From Halichondria panicea (lineage: Eukaryota > Porifera > Demospongiae > Suberitida > Halichondriidae), in NCBI RefSeq assembly GCF_963675165.1, contig NC_087390.1, positions 3,238,001 to 3,302,000 on the forward strand: a stretch of DNA of 64,000 nt, in the 5' to 3' direction. The notes under the pieces were generated by a model. That model was given only the letters and a program-made list of their open reading frames with translations, searched no databases and was not told the origin of the DNA. How positions within the stretch are numbered: position 1 is the first letter of the stretch; each line of letters begins with the position of its first letter. Below are positions 36,840 to 48,975 of the stretch, piece after piece. Position numbers and translations under genes: made by a program.

Positions 36840-39751
36840 ATGTCTAAGCCAGCTGAGTACAAAGCTTTCATGGATTGTTACGATGATTTTATACAGCTTG
36901 TAGAGCAGGCACCAAACGACGTCTGTAATCAATTGATTCCTCTTGAATTACTACCACCAGCAGTGATAAAATACGTTAGTAATAACGTTCATGATGATGA
37001 TGAAAAGGCGTCTCGAATATGTAACACTCTGTCGAGCCAAATCCAAATCAATTCAGAGGCTGTTCATTTATTTATTAATTCTCTAGAAAAAGCTGGTAGG
37101 TGGACACGTTATGCAGTCGAAAATTTCCAAAAAGCACTGGAGAACCGCAAACAAGAAGAGTGCATTGAGTCCAAACAGAAAATTACCAAGCCACAGCACA
37201 TACAAGAAAACTGTGAGTTGTGGGGATGATATGAAGGTTAATAATCGTGTACATATAGTCTGTATATGTACTATGAGTCTTTTCTCTACTTGCTTTAGTG
37301 TCCTCAACCATCGCAAGTCCATTACCACATCGAGCTGCCATCAACAATCACCACCTCCTTGACAACAGTGAAGATTTTTTTGCAAAAACTGGGTGCTGGA
37401 ACGGTAACAACCTTTGTGCATTTACTGTAGGAATTGGTCCAATGTAGGTTACTATTATATATGCACACGCATGATTAGCCTCGCACAGATCTAGAGTTGT
37501 ATTTAAGTATAATTTCAGGAGAAAGAAGGAGAATAGACTTGCTGGAGAATGAGATTTGTATGAAATAGCAAATACATAATTATACATTGTTGGTTAGAAT
37601 CAGTCTCTCAAAAGCTGTGCTATCTCTTTCCAAGAGTTAGTGTCGTTGTTGGCTTTGTTCATGTGATGCTCTTATATAGCTACAGCCTCTTCCAGTTAGT
37701 AATTATACCAATAGTAGATCAGTTTGGAGGTAACCGAATGTAGCCACACCCAATGCCGCATTACCGAAGCGTGACATTCCTGAGCGTGACATACATACAT
37801 CAAAGGTTTTATGAGATACAATGCAGTTAGTTGCCTCGCGCTAAGGCGCTCAGTAACAAAGATTAATTAAACGATCGTGACCAACCTCCTCCGATTACCA
37901 TGGATTGGTAATGTGTTGAGTTTAGGGAGTCAGACATTTCATGGCGTTGTTAATTGTGCGAGCTACTGCTTTTGTACTGAACAACCTATATAACTTATTA
38001 TTACAGGTCGACCAGTTGTGATTGTCCTAGCTGTTTTGCTAGGTGTTGCAGCAGCTTTCAGTGGAGGAGCTTGTGTGTACATGTATTCTGGAGAGGATAT
38101 CGCCACTGCTGTTAGCGTACCAAAAAATCAAGAACGAAATGAGAGTAAAATAGAGTTCTACGAAGTTTTTCCTCAGCAAAATGTACCTACTATTAATAGC
38201 CCCTTTTTTGGTCGAGCCAAAGAACTAAAAGAAGTAAAAGAACTTATTATCTCAAACGCGGTCCGTATTATTAATATCAATGGTCCACCTGCTTTTGAAA
38301 AATCCAGACTAGCAAATCAGTTGGGTCATGAATTACTGCATTATTCTGGTGTCATTCCAAACATTCGATATATAGATACAGTGACTTCTAGAAAGTCGTG
38401 GTATCTCTGTTCAACCAGCACTTCACAAAAACAAGAACGTAATAGATATTCTGGCACACATGATATATCTGACACTGAGTCTCCAGAAAGTAGTGGTCAA
38501 AGTGTATATGACGACAATTTATGTACGTTGATTACATGGCAGAAAAAAAGAACTGTATTGATATTTGATAACTGTGACCCAATCCTGCACAGTAATGATC
38601 GAAAGCTGTTTGTAGATATGCTTCAAACATTTCTATCAATGAATGTCCAGATATTTAATGTGGTAGTTGTATCTCAAGAACAGTTGTTTTTCTTAGATGA
38701 TGGTTTTTACTCAATTCATCTAGAAGCACTTTCACCAATGGATTCTCAGGCTATGCTAATGCATTACATACAAAACCTGACTACTGCACAAGCTAATGAC
38801 CTTTACGCTGTTGTTGGCGGTTGCCCTCTGGCACTAAAAGTTGTTGCAAAGCTTCTTTGTGAAAGAAATAGTCTGAAGTCGTTGTTAGCAAAGCTGAAGC
38901 AAAACGTAACATTTACATTATCTAAAAAGTCTACAAGAGAAGAGGATCAGTTGCACAAAGTAATAGACATTGCTTACAAAAAGTACATGGACCCTCTGAG
39001 TAGAAAATGTGCTCGTGTTCTGAGTCTCTTTCCAGGGTCTGTGAGTGAAGAGATGACCAACAGTGTCTTATCTGAAATTGTAGACCCGTCGTGTATTGAA
39101 GATGTCATACGTTTGTCGTTTTTGGAAGAGTTTTCAATCGAAGAATTACGAAGATTTTCTATCCACACTGTTATTCAAGGTTACCTGAAATCTGTGCATC
39201 TTATCCAGTCTGATATAAAAGCTTTCAATTCATCTTTTCTCAGTTTCTATTCTGATTATTTAACAAATGCCATGAAGCAGAGTTACATGTATGTTCATCG
39301 AAACATAAGCAATGAAGACAGTTACTTATTAAATGATTTGGAATCTCACAATATGAATGAATTTGTACCAATGCTCCTATCAACAGACATTGATGAAGAG
39401 CTTACATTGTATTCTGCAATAGCGCTAGGCTTTCTAATCTATGAGAAAAGGATTCCTGAGGCCTATACTCATGACGTCTTCCTAAAAGCACATAACTTAC
39501 ACAGCAGCTCTTCAATATTTGACAGTCTTTGTGCTCTCTCCTCCAAAGACGTATGCACGAGCATCCTATGGAAATCATTTTCGCTTCTTGTAATACAGAA
39601 TGAATGTAATAGCTATTTTTCCTTCATTTCAAATCTATTCTTTGCTCACCCGATATGTTCTCAACTCTATAATTGCTCCAAACTAAATCCCTTCGATTAT
39701 CAATACACTGTGTTACAAGAAATTGTGAACCAAACAGAAAAGTCCCTATGA
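36840..39751 (+). CDS. CARD-like / transmembrane / NB-ARC-like STAND protein
   Basis: Three exons by splice signals and phase: 36840-37212 (donor GTGAGT), 37299-37403 (acceptor TGCTTTAG, donor GTAACA) and 38007-39751 (acceptor TTATTACAG); all junctions phase 1; 740 residues. An ATG at 36807 would add 11 residues. Residues about 5-105 form a CARD-like helical domain (YKAFMDCYDDFIQLVEQAP ... LLPPAVIKYVSNN). Residues 163-186 are a clear membrane helix (VIVLAVLLGVAAAFSGGACV). A P-loop module follows: SPFFGRAKELKEVKELI, Walker A-like GPPAFEKS at 252-259 (the Gly before Lys is Glu), Walker B TVLIFDNCD at 342-350, and the NB-ARC motif GGCPLALKVV at 430-439. The C-terminal 300 residues are helical with no recognised repeats. 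Expected: a membrane-anchored death-fold STAND protein; topology and trigger unknown. Confidence 0.8.
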
Positions 39752-39811
39752 GGGGTGTGATACTTTCAAACACTTATTGTAAGATGTCAACTACATGCAT
39801 ACAAGTGGATT

Positions 39812-39898
39812 ATGGAGTTTTTGTCTAAATGGACTCTCGTGATTAATGTTTTTGCTATATTACTTGTAGTGGCACTAGTGTATATGGAATATCTATGA
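39812..39898 (+). CDS. 28-residue hydrophobic small ORF upstream of and overlapping the next gene
   Basis: ATG at 39812, TGA at 39896-39898. It encodes MEFLSKWTLVINVFAILLVV followed by ALVYMEYL, a short basic start and one membrane-length hydrophobic stretch. It begins 60 bp after the stop of the CARD-TM-NB gene and overlaps the next ATG by four bases (ATGA). It may be a regulatory upstream ORF, a membrane micropeptide, or a displaced first helix of the following protein. No homology known to me. Confidence 0.35.
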   Translation: MEFLSKWTLVINVFAILLVVALVYMEYL

Positions 39899-40641
39899 TA
39901 TTGCGGGATTTTTTTACAGTTTTGCTGATTGCAGAAACATGTATATTTTTTTGCGTTGCATTAAATATACTGTTGTACTTTCCAGACCGTACAGATTCGT
40001 ACTATCAATTGTATGCTGAGTTTTGGTATGACATCTGCATCAGTATTTCAGATTATGTCGAGGAATGGCAATGTACTCATCTACCTACTTCCTTCATCAA
40101 CAACACAATGTCAGACATGTGCAACAACACAACTGCAATTGTCGAGGAACATGGTATGTCACTTGTAATTATTAGTATGGCAATTCCCCTATTCCTGAAA
40201 ATACTTGTTTTCTCAATAATCCTCTTCATTTATGGTATTATAAACTACCAAGATGTTAATTCTAAATTTCTCCAAGGCATAATAGTTGGTTTCCTAATTG
40301 GTTCTTTTGTTTTTGATATCGGTATTTTGATGCTTGGCTGTTCTGCTGTCTCCAGATTTATGACCTTTTCCCCTGCGATTTTTTACACCATATACATACT
40401 TATTGAATTGCTGCCCATTTCATTTTATGTATTTGGCTACATTATTTACCACCACAAGAATGCTTTTATATATCCACTATTAAACGTCAATCAGAACCGG
40501 ACCGAACGAATATCCCTGGGATTGTGTATGAAACCCGTATTCGTGAGCTCACTCTTTGCAGCACTTTGTTATGTTATGATGTATTACTGTGCACAATTTA
40601 TTAATTACTCTAGTAATGGTGGTCTTGTCCATTCTTTATAA
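39895..40641 (+). CDS. Five-pass membrane protein of unknown family
   Basis: ATG at 39895, TAA at 40639-40641; 248 residues. Hydrophobic segments: FFTVLLIAETCIFFCVALNI, SLVIISMAIPLFLKILVFSI, FLQGIIVGFLIGSFVFDIGI, FYTIYILIELLPISFYVFGY and VFVSSLFAALCYVMMYYCAQ. The loop after the first helix is long (about 70 residues) and contains three N-glycosylation sequons (NNT, NNT, NTT) plus several Cys, which suggests a luminal or extracellular side. I do not recognise the family. It lies 143 bp downstream of the CARD-TM-NB stop on the same strand, so a shared transcript or alternative 3' exon is possible; a GTAAGA donor-like site occurs at about 39779 after that stop. The true start could be further upstream if spliced. 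Confidence 0.6.
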   Translation: MILRDFFTVLLIAETCIFFCVALNILLYFPDRTDSYYQLYAEFWYDICISISDYVEEWQCTHLPTSFINNTMSDMCNNTTAIVEEHGMSLVIISMAIPLFLKILVFSIILFIYGIINYQDVNSKFLQGIIVGFLIGSFVFDIGILMLGCSAVSRFMTFSPAIFYTIYILIELLPISFYVFGYIIYHHKNAFIYPLLNVNQNRTERISLGLCMKPVFVSSLFAALCYVMMYYCAQFINYSSNGGLVHSL

Positions 40642-42604
40642 ACACAATCATAATTGCACATGCATTAATTATCACTCTTATAATACTGAGTGACTGTAGA
40701 TTTACTTACAGACTCGTATATACGCCTGCTTTAAATCTTCATGTGTATATAATAATTATACACCATGTGTGTAATGTCACTAAGTATAAACTTTTTGTAA
40801 AATGTAGCTACATGTAGCAGCTATGATTTTGTTATAATTTTTATACAAATTTGTTTTCTCGATCCTGGCTGTATTAATTTTTCTCAGTACGTACATTGTT
40901 AGGTGTCAAACTCACTCTGCAAACAATGTACATATGCATAACATTGTACCACGTAGTACCAGGGCACACTCCTAGTAGTACTGCATACTGCATGCTCAAA
41001 GTTTAGATTAGCTTTGATATACTCAACGTACTATTAGAAAAGTAAAATTAATGAGAAACACAAGTTGTAGTGGGACCAAATACTGCTATGTATCAATGCT
41101 AAACATCAATAACATAATACAAAATGTAGTCTTTGCCTGAATACTTAGTTGTTGTTGTTTTTGTTTTTTTGTGGGGGGGAGTGTCCCCTTTAAAATATAT
41201 ACAGAAAAAATAAAATAAAGGTAAAGCTATAGTATACAGTTTAATGACGATAATTGGAGCGAGCACCACGAATACACTATATGGGAGAACGTAGCAGTGA
41301 GAAAGTCAATCGGCAACAGAGCCATGCCATAGTAGATGAGTACGAGTGCTCCCATTTGTCAGCAAGGCACGGCTAGCCTTCTGTAAAAGGTTGTGTCTTC
41401 CGTGGTCAACGTCCAGTGGCAGACATAACAAGTGGTGTGAATGGAAAATGTTCAATTTCCCGTTATAGTGCTGGCTAAGGTCGATTGTCTGTTGAATTGT
41501 TGTTGTGAGGATTGAATACTCGTATGTTGAAATAAGTTCGCTCGTATTGACCTTGAGGCTGTCAATAGATAAGCTAATGAGCCACCTTGTGGACAGACAA
41601 TGAATCTGTGGCCTGCTCAACTCATGCCACAATAAGGCAAGATTAATTCACACAGACAATGAATCAAGGACTAATGCTGCTACTGCTGCTTTTCATTTTG
41701 TGAAACTTTACCTATATGAATTGCAGGCAACAGCTATGACTTGGGGCATAGAGGCAGCCACTGGCAATAGCTATAATTATGAAATTATTTTGTTGGCTTG
41801 CTGACATTATAACAGAAGCCAACTGTATTTACTACATTGTGGTTGCAGTGCTTTTGCAGTATAACCTGCAAAGCTTTTCAAGTACACTTGAAATATCAAT
41901 TTAAAAAGAAACTACCACTAATTGACCTCAGGTATGTGTACATATAGTAATGGTCAGAGCTGGATGCTCATAGTTCAAATTGTAAATGAATGATTGGTTG
42001 TGCAAGACCTACATCTATTTTTAGAGCATGTATTGACGTGTTTAGCCTTTTTTGAGTGAATCCTAGGCGTTTAAGTAGACAGCATAATGTGGCAGCACTT
42101 TAGATCTACCAGTAATCTGAACTTCTGAAGCAATTGGGTTTTCACAAATAATTTCAATTCATTGTGAGATCATCTAGACAGTGCTCCCTTGGGCTGGCTT
42201 TAAATAAGCAGCGACACATCTCCAGTGAATTGAAATCTATCAACAACCCTCGGGCCAAACATGTAGTAGCTTCAGCAACAAACAATCTAGCTATCTGCTG
42301 CTTCCTGATGGTACAGCAATTGACAAGCTTTTGCCATACCATTCTCCACCTCAAGAAGAAATAAAGTATACAAAGGGGCTGTAAATGGAAGCATCAGTCA
42401 ACCAATAAACACATCCTCTCTACTCAGAGTGGGTACATTTGGTAATACTTTAGAGCACTTGGGTAAAAGCAGCAGTCACACTGAGCCAAAACAGACGGTA
42501 AAGACCCACTAGACAATAAACATTAAGCGACACACGAGTCCTACGTAGCTCTGATAAAGGATTGATTGTACAACCTAACACAACTATTATCACTGTATAC
42601 TCAC
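40642..42604. other. Intergenic, no gene recognised
   Basis: AT-rich DNA. An open minus frame at 41306-41632 has no recognisable domain. A G-rich run lies at about 41173. Nothing else assigned. Confidence 0.35.
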
Positions 42605-42780
42605 CAGACTCGTAGCTGGTCACACGTTCCTTTGCTACATGTACTTGCTCCTCTCCTATGTTACTGAGACGAGATTGGCCAGCTCACTCCATGTTGGTCG
42701 TCCAGACCAACCCTTCATCCATTGGTCAATCACTTCTGTCAAGCAGCCAGCACTGTCGTTGGGACACGAATCACAACACA
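42605..42780 (-). pseudogene. Death-domain exon relic, copy 1
   Basis: Minus strand, bounded by an acceptor-like TTTGTCTCAG and donor CTGGTGAGT. It reads CLTEVIDQWMKGWSGRPTWS then ELANL, matching the second half of a Death domain (Trp in the helix, then 'PTWxELA'). The frame then breaks: two bases more than expected before LSNIGEEQVHVAKERVTSYE in another frame. The relative at 48894-48975 supports this reading. Probably a remnant of a death-fold gene; neighbouring exons were not found. Confidence 0.5.
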
Positions 42781-45571
42781 CTGAGACAAAAAAATACGGT
42801 AAATACCCCCTACACAATAAATTGGCTTCATCTCCAATGGGTATATAGGGTCACGCTTTCACAAGCTAATTGTTCTCTGCAAGGACAAGAGATGCAATAC
42901 ATAACACTAAAAGCAAATTATCAGTACTACTGTTAGCACACACGACGACATGTATATAAAGAGGCTAGCTCTGAACCAGGTTTCTTGGCCTGGCTAGCTA
43001 ACTCATACCTCCCCATGTAAGACACAGAAATGCGTGGGTAGAAGGACATGAGGGGATGGTGATATCCAATGGTTTAGAGTTAGAGGTACACACACAGTTG
43101 GAGGATCACAACCATTTGTAATGGACACACGTATATAACGAAACAGACACTTTAGGTACATGCGTGTACATGGATTATGACAGAGTCAGGGATAATTTAT
43201 TAACTGTGGAGATAAAATGCACGTACATGGCTAGTATTGCATTATAAATTTACATACATGCTGGTTTAACACATTACTTTGTAACCCTCACCTTTTACAG
43301 CAATCTGCTGACAGTCACTGGAGGTGCTTGGTGATCCCAAACCCTAGGCTCCCACTGCGGAGGAGATAACGTCTTTGTACAACCTAGCAATATGTACAAT
43401 CGTCCCAAAAGAACGAGTTGGTCTTTGCCATACCTGGAGTGGTGTATGTGCTGTGTGTGTATATGACACATGTGCTTATAGGCTGCATGTCACAAAGACA
43501 ATAATAATGTACATGTGTACATACAAAGATTAATGACTAATGCTGTTTATGATATTGGCAACGGTTCGAATTAAGAATTAATTGTACGTATACTAAGTAC
43601 TTTACATGCATCCATTCCTTAAAGGCTACAATAACTGTCACTGCTGGGCAATACTGTAGGCCAATACACCTCACCTTGATGATTATAGTGCAAGCAAGTA
43701 GCTAACTTTGGGACGTAACTATACATTGTCGTGTATAGTTACACATAGAGTGCTTTTGGGGTGAAACTTAAGAATTAAACGTGAGAAACAAATGACCCAC
43801 ATCGAAGAGGGTACCGTATAACACGTTGACTTACTCTGATCGAGTCTTGTCTCTTGATCTCTGTCGTTCTCAATGTGAGTGAATCGGCAGCCAAATTCCT
43901 GGTTGGTAATTAGATCCATGAAAGTGTTGCTATAGAGAAATTCACTAGAGCTGCAAAAAAGAAAATATTGCTGTGAAAAAAAGCTAAATACTAACGTCGT
44001 AGGCGGTCACTGACTACCAGTTGAGTAGGGATCGCTGTGACCCTCCACGGAGCTATGAAATTGGGTGGAACCACCTACATGTAGCATGATGATGTGGACA
44101 CAATAAAGTGCAGACTTCCCCAGCGAGTATTGGTGTTCAAACCACCTTGGCAAACAAGCCGCTTCCTGCATATAAGTCACATTGTATAATTATCTGCCTG
44201 TGATGAAGCTTATTTCACTCATGTTTGTGCGTCTTTCTGTGATCTCTATTGTTATCTGAACTCTGTCCAATAACTCTTCCCCATTTTTGTTTTTTGCACT
44301 TGTTATCCTATTATTCTCGAATGTATGTCACAGTTCAAGAGCACATGCTCTTCCAACCCTACTCTCCTAAAAATGTTTTTTGCACTTGTTATACCATTAT
44401 TCTCGAATGTATGTCACAGTTCAAGAGCAGAGGAGGTATACGACACGCGTGCCTCGATTAGTGGGTAAAGACTTTAGAATGGATAAGTAACAGTCATAAT
44501 GAGCCAAAACAGCCGGTAAAGACCCACTAGACAATAAACACTATGTGAGACAAAGGTCCTATCTCTGATAAAGAGTCGATCATACATTATTATAACACTA
44601 TAATGGAACACAGGGGGGGCAGAGCGTATACAACACATAAAAAGTCTAACGAAACACGGGGGGGGGGGCACAGCGTATACATGTATAACATACAAAAAGT
44701 ACGTTATTATAATAGTCTAATGGAACACGGGGGGGGGGCACAGCGTATGCAACAGCTTGTTTAACCATATATACAGGAAGAGAGGGATTGGCAACGGATC
44801 ACGTGCGCCCATAAGCCACATATAAAATTACATGAAATCAATACAGAGCTTGACAAGCCATCCGTGTTTCCCTCCCCAACGCGGTAGAACAACCTTTATG
44901 GCAACCTTTCCAAGCCCCCAAAACACTTCTATTCGATGCCCCTTGCTTGTAGGCATCATTTAGAGATGACAAAAACATAATTTCAATTGTTGTGAAGTAG
45001 CTAGAGGTACATGCGACACTATGTACCTCCTGCTACTATAATATAGCTAGAGCTGCCTAACTAAGTAGTGTACTGTGTAGCATATGGCCTAAAGCACTGC
45101 ATTGAACTGAAAGTTAAGCAGCAAAATTCTTATACTGACAGTAAAACAATCGTTTGTCTCTTATTTTGTGTCTGGCCATTTTTCCCAACGTTGAAAGTAG
45201 GCGGCCTCAATTAAACCGCAGGGAAACACGGATGGCTATTCGAGGCGCTTTTGTTGCCAATCCCTCTCTTCCTGTATCTATGGTTTAACAAAAAGTACAT
45301 TAGTGTCTAATTGAGCACAGGGGGGAGGGCAAGCGTATACAACAGCTCGTAACATTGGCCTGTGACCCTATTATAAATGATGCGACTAAAAGTGAGTGGG
45401 AGATATACATGCTGTGCAGGTGCACCTGAAAACGGGTTTTCTATAGAGAGGCTTTATTTGCTTATTTGCTTATTTGCTTATTTGCCTGATTGAGAGGCAT
45501 CTTTGTGTAGGAACATTTGCATTGGATGACTCAATCTAAAGTACACGTACACGTACATGCAAGCTTCGTAC
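42781..45571. other. Relic-rich intergenic DNA
   Basis: No intact gene. A segment 'cagacggtaaagacccacta' near 42492 recurs at 44510 and, altered, at 48820. 'gtatgtcacagttcaagagc' is duplicated at 44322 and 44409. A G-run block with 'gcacagcgtatac' is repeated three or four times (44610-44760, 45320). A TTTGCTTA tandem repeat lies at 45454-45485. Confidence 0.45.
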
Positions 45572-45700
45572 TCTGAAAACATCATAGTTGTCATCTCCAC
45601 CTGAGGCTAAGAGCTGACCGTCAGGTGACCATCTGAGTCTGCACACCTCCTGTGTGTGACCTTGGTAGCGTTCGATTGGAAGAGAGGCCTCTCGATGGTC
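45572..45700 (-). pseudogene. Lone WD40 exon of Cdc20/Fizzy-related type
   Basis: 129 bp on the minus strand between acceptor TTGCCTAG and a weak donor (CAGA|GTACGA), exactly 43 codons, open. It encodes [20 protein letters not shown] and [20 protein letters not shown]. The stretch [20 protein letters not shown] is the hallmark of Cdc20 and Fizzy-related (Cdh1) APC/C activators (human forms: GHSQEVCGLRWAPDG, GHRQEVCGLKWS). No other WD40 repeat was found within 3 kb on either side, so it is a fragment or an exon isolated by long introns. Confidence 0.6.
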
Positions 45701-46959
45701 CTAGGCAACAGATCAGAGGAATACCATGTGACTGCATGCAGACATAATTGCTGTGGCCGAGAATAATTATGCTCTCCGTGTGCATGCGCAAGCGAGGTAT
45801 ACGGTAGTCCGTTTGTGTGTGTTAATACTGAAAGTGAAAGTTATAGTCTAATGGAGCGGGGGGCATATACAACAGCTGCTATTTAGATCAGAATACACAT
45901 CACCACGACGACTCACATCTCTTGACTGTAACTGTTTAAATACTGCCAGTTCAGTTCCTCACATCAAAATAGCGTCATTCTCAATGAATCCAAACTGTAC
46001 ATCACCTGCAGAACGAATAGGCAAATGGATCAAGTGAAATGTATGTGAGAAACAAAAACCTATTGGTCAGATCCATGAGAAGGCGTTGCTATGGAGAAAC
46101 ATTTACTGGACAGGTGTGCTTGAGCTGCAGAAAAGGCTGTGACAAAAAGCCATACACTTACAGAACGGAGATTGATCATGTCGATCATCCATCATTGGTA
46201 TAGCCCAGAAGGTCTAGTCCCTAATGTTTATTGTGCCGGGACTCATCAGTGGACTGCACACGCACTCAGTAATAAAATCTACTTTGCTCGCACTATATTA
46301 GAGATTCCTAGCTAATAATACTTGCAAGTATGATCCAGTGTGACTTCTTTGATTTTGATTGGTCATGCAGAAAATCTGACCGATTAGGCACCATTAGGCA
46401 CCTCGATGCTCTTCAACAGAGATGTAGAAAAGATTGTTCTTGTCTCGGTCTCTTATAGTTGCAAATAGGAGTAATCTAGGTATATATCAAGCTATATTCA
46501 GAGCTAACCAGCTTACACAATAAACTGCAACTACTCACTGACAAATGTATCACTTCCTGGTGGGCGTATTCTCGAGGCAAAATAGCCTATGCAGGAACTT
46601 CCACTCAAAAGTGGGGGTGGGCGTAATTTCGGATGTGGGCGTAATCTCGGTAGAGCACGGTATACAACTGCCACTGGAGATGACATTGGGCCTCTGCTAC
46701 GTCACTACAATGTGTACTTGTGTAAACTGTGGTAACCGCTAATTAAGGGTGTAGAGCAGCATGCTCCACAGCCAACTGCCAAAATGCTATGCACGTGCAC
46801 TGACTCTGATGCGTTGCCTTATCGGTTTTCACAGTTTACACAATTACACATTGTAGTGACGCAGCAGAGGCCCAATGCCTAATCTCATCTCCAGAGGCAG
46901 TTGCATACTCTTGGTAATACACTCTTGCCTACACCTACAAGAGCAAATACATACATGTA
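45701..46959. other. Duplicated unidentified DNA and an inverted-repeat element
   Basis: 46060-46265 ('atggtatagcccagaaggtc' region, 'cgggactcatcagtggactg') is duplicated at 53894-54120. A family A fragment lies at 45780-45830. Inverted-repeat element at 46669-46898: 'cactggagatgacattgggc' pairs with 'gcccaatgcctaatctcatc'. No gene recognised. Confidence 0.5.
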
Positions 46960-47960
46960 CATTTAGCATCATACAAATCGGCCTGATACAAAAGAAAAGC
47001 ATGTACATGTACGTACGCAATGGTGTCCAATTGACGGGCTAGTGCATGTACATAGAATAATGTTACAGAGGCATTCGTAACTATCTTTGACTGCCCATAA
47101 CAAAATGTATTCCAAAAAAGGCTGGCATTCCTTTAAAATAAAGCACGTACGTTTGCCCAGCTGTCCGGTAAGAGCTGATGCTGGCGATGGGTCCCAGTGG
47201 CCATCAAACTGGAGAAAGATGCTAGGCTTGCTCCCGTGTCTCTGGCCCTGTGCACACTCCTCACTGTCTACAATAAACTCAGTCTGTGAACCAGAAGAAA
47301 ACACCGATAATTTCTCAGCATTTAGAGGGAGGTAGATACGTAACTACTGAAGCCTCTCAAAAAGAGAGGTGGCAGAGGTTGTTTAGACGTTACATGTCAG
47401 CATTGCACAAAGTTTGAGTGGTCTACATAACGAACACCTTCGGGGAACAAAGTTTTGGCTACAGAGGTGGCCTTTGATAATCACTATCATCTAGTCACTT
47501 TCATATAACTACTAACCCTTTACCACTACGCGTACGTGCATGTATACATGTACATGTATATACGCTCAATAGGCACTTTTTACCCATTACATGTCCTGTA
47601 TGCCCAATAGTAACTCAATCTCTTATTTACACCCCAATAGGTGCTAAGTCAGGTACGTACACATGTAGTAAAGCTGACCTGAACTTTCCGAAGGAGTCAA
47701 CCACTTTTTTCTGTGTAAGGACAGGAGAACATTAGAATTACCAAAACCAAAAAAACGTGCAGCACTGACGTAGCACGCACATAAACAATACACGAACAGC
47801 TAAGGAGAGAGCCAGTGTTTTCTTGGCTTGCTAGCTAAAGCTCTAATACAAGTGAGGTGGAACAGTAACATCATGCAGTTCACACTATCTGCAGTGGAGT
47901 TACCTGGCAGCAGTCTCCAGTAAGTCCAGCTTTACGTCTTCCTTCAGGGCGTAACTCTCA
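46960..47960 (-). repeat. Segmental duplication (second copy at 52905-53815) with exon-like segment
   Basis: The two copies match over nearly 1 kb. Inside, 47151-47283 (minus) is bounded by an acceptor TTCTGGTTCACAG and donor AAACGTACGT and is open: TEFIVDSEECAQGQRHGSKP then SIFLQFDGHWDPSPASALTG. The copy at 53093-53225 has the same frame and few changes, and a third degraded copy lies at 48589-48680. A second exon-like piece is near 47900-47960 (YALKEDVKLDLLETAA, donor GGTAACTCC). I do not recognise the protein. Confidence 0.5.
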
Positions 47961-47994
47961 GTCTGTAGGGGTACATGTCTATATAGGTTTGATC

Positions 47995-48420
47995 ATAGTG
48001 TTAGTTAGTCGTAATTTTCGGATGTTGCTTCTACACAAAAATTTCCACCATACAAAAATAACCTGCTATACGGTATTGGGACCTGGGTGCCAGACGTTTG
48101 TTTCGCTCAGGCATTATAGGATAGTGTGATCCACCCTAATGTATACATTACGGACAAACGCCTAGTATTGACCTTGACTCGCTGAAGAAAATACCCTCAG
48201 TCGTTTACTAAATCCCCTCAGTCATTTACTAAATACCCTCAGTTGTTGCTAAATACTCTCAGTCGTTTGGCCGTCAAACATTTGCTAAATACCCTCACTA
48301 AATACCACAATATTTGGACACAATTGGCACCCCATAGAAATACGTTATCTAATATTAATGTTTAGTTTGAGCAATCCGCAAAATGTTAGTGCCTCGAAAA
48401 GTAACCCGCTATACGGTGTG
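47995..48420. repeat. Family C fragments and a 24-bp tandem repeat
   Basis: Family C ends ('taacctgctatacggt', 'aacccgctatacggt') lie at about 48060 and 48402. 48186-48300 holds four or five degenerate copies of 'aaataccctcagtcgtttac'. Confidence 0.6.
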
Positions 48421-48893
48421 AAACACTTACCGCGAGGTCATTCACTTTCTATTTCTGTTTCGATATCGTTGCTCTGCTCCCAATCACTCAACCTGTTAGA
48501 CCAAGTGTGTGTCACAAGAAGTGTCAGTTGGCAACTATCATTGATAGCCAAATTAATGTTTACAGCTTACAGAAATGGCTGGTGATAGGGTCCCCAGTGG
48601 CCTTCAAACTGGATGTATGCTGGGCTTGCTCCCCACTTAGCTGTAGAACGGAAGGCGACAGGTCGATGCTACGGGGCCAGTTTTTATAGTCATCCTCATC
48701 ACCTGCAGACAATACACAGCACATGTAACTGCGTAGTTATGCCCTATCAACAAATCAGACAACCAGTAAACACATCGTCTACTAGAGTGAGTATTTGGTA
48801 GAGTGCAACTGAGCCAAAACAGACGGTACAGATTCACTAGACAATAAGAGACGTGACTGATTATACAATCTATAATTATTACAAGTTAACCCC

Positions 48894-48975
48894 TTTTGTA
48901 GCTGGTCACGAGTTCCTTCGCTACGATCCGATCTTACTGAGATGATCGGCCAGCTCCCTCGTTGGTCGTCCAGAC
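48894..48975 (-). pseudogene. Death-domain exon relic, copy 2
   Basis: Minus strand reads SGRPTRELADHLSKIGS, then in another frame VAKELVTSY, matching the relic at 42605 (SGRPTWSELAN..., VAKERVTSYE). One frameshift separates the pieces and the Trp is lost. A remnant only. Confidence 0.45.

Noticed and set aside
38018..38020. GTG as start of the NB-ARC-like protein
   Set aside because: Acceptor at 38006 and matching phase with 37299-37403 show it is an internal exon.
43560..43575. tRNA B-box-like GGTTCGAATT
   Set aside because: No matching acceptor stem, D-arm or anticodon arm around it; no tRNA was found elsewhere in the window.
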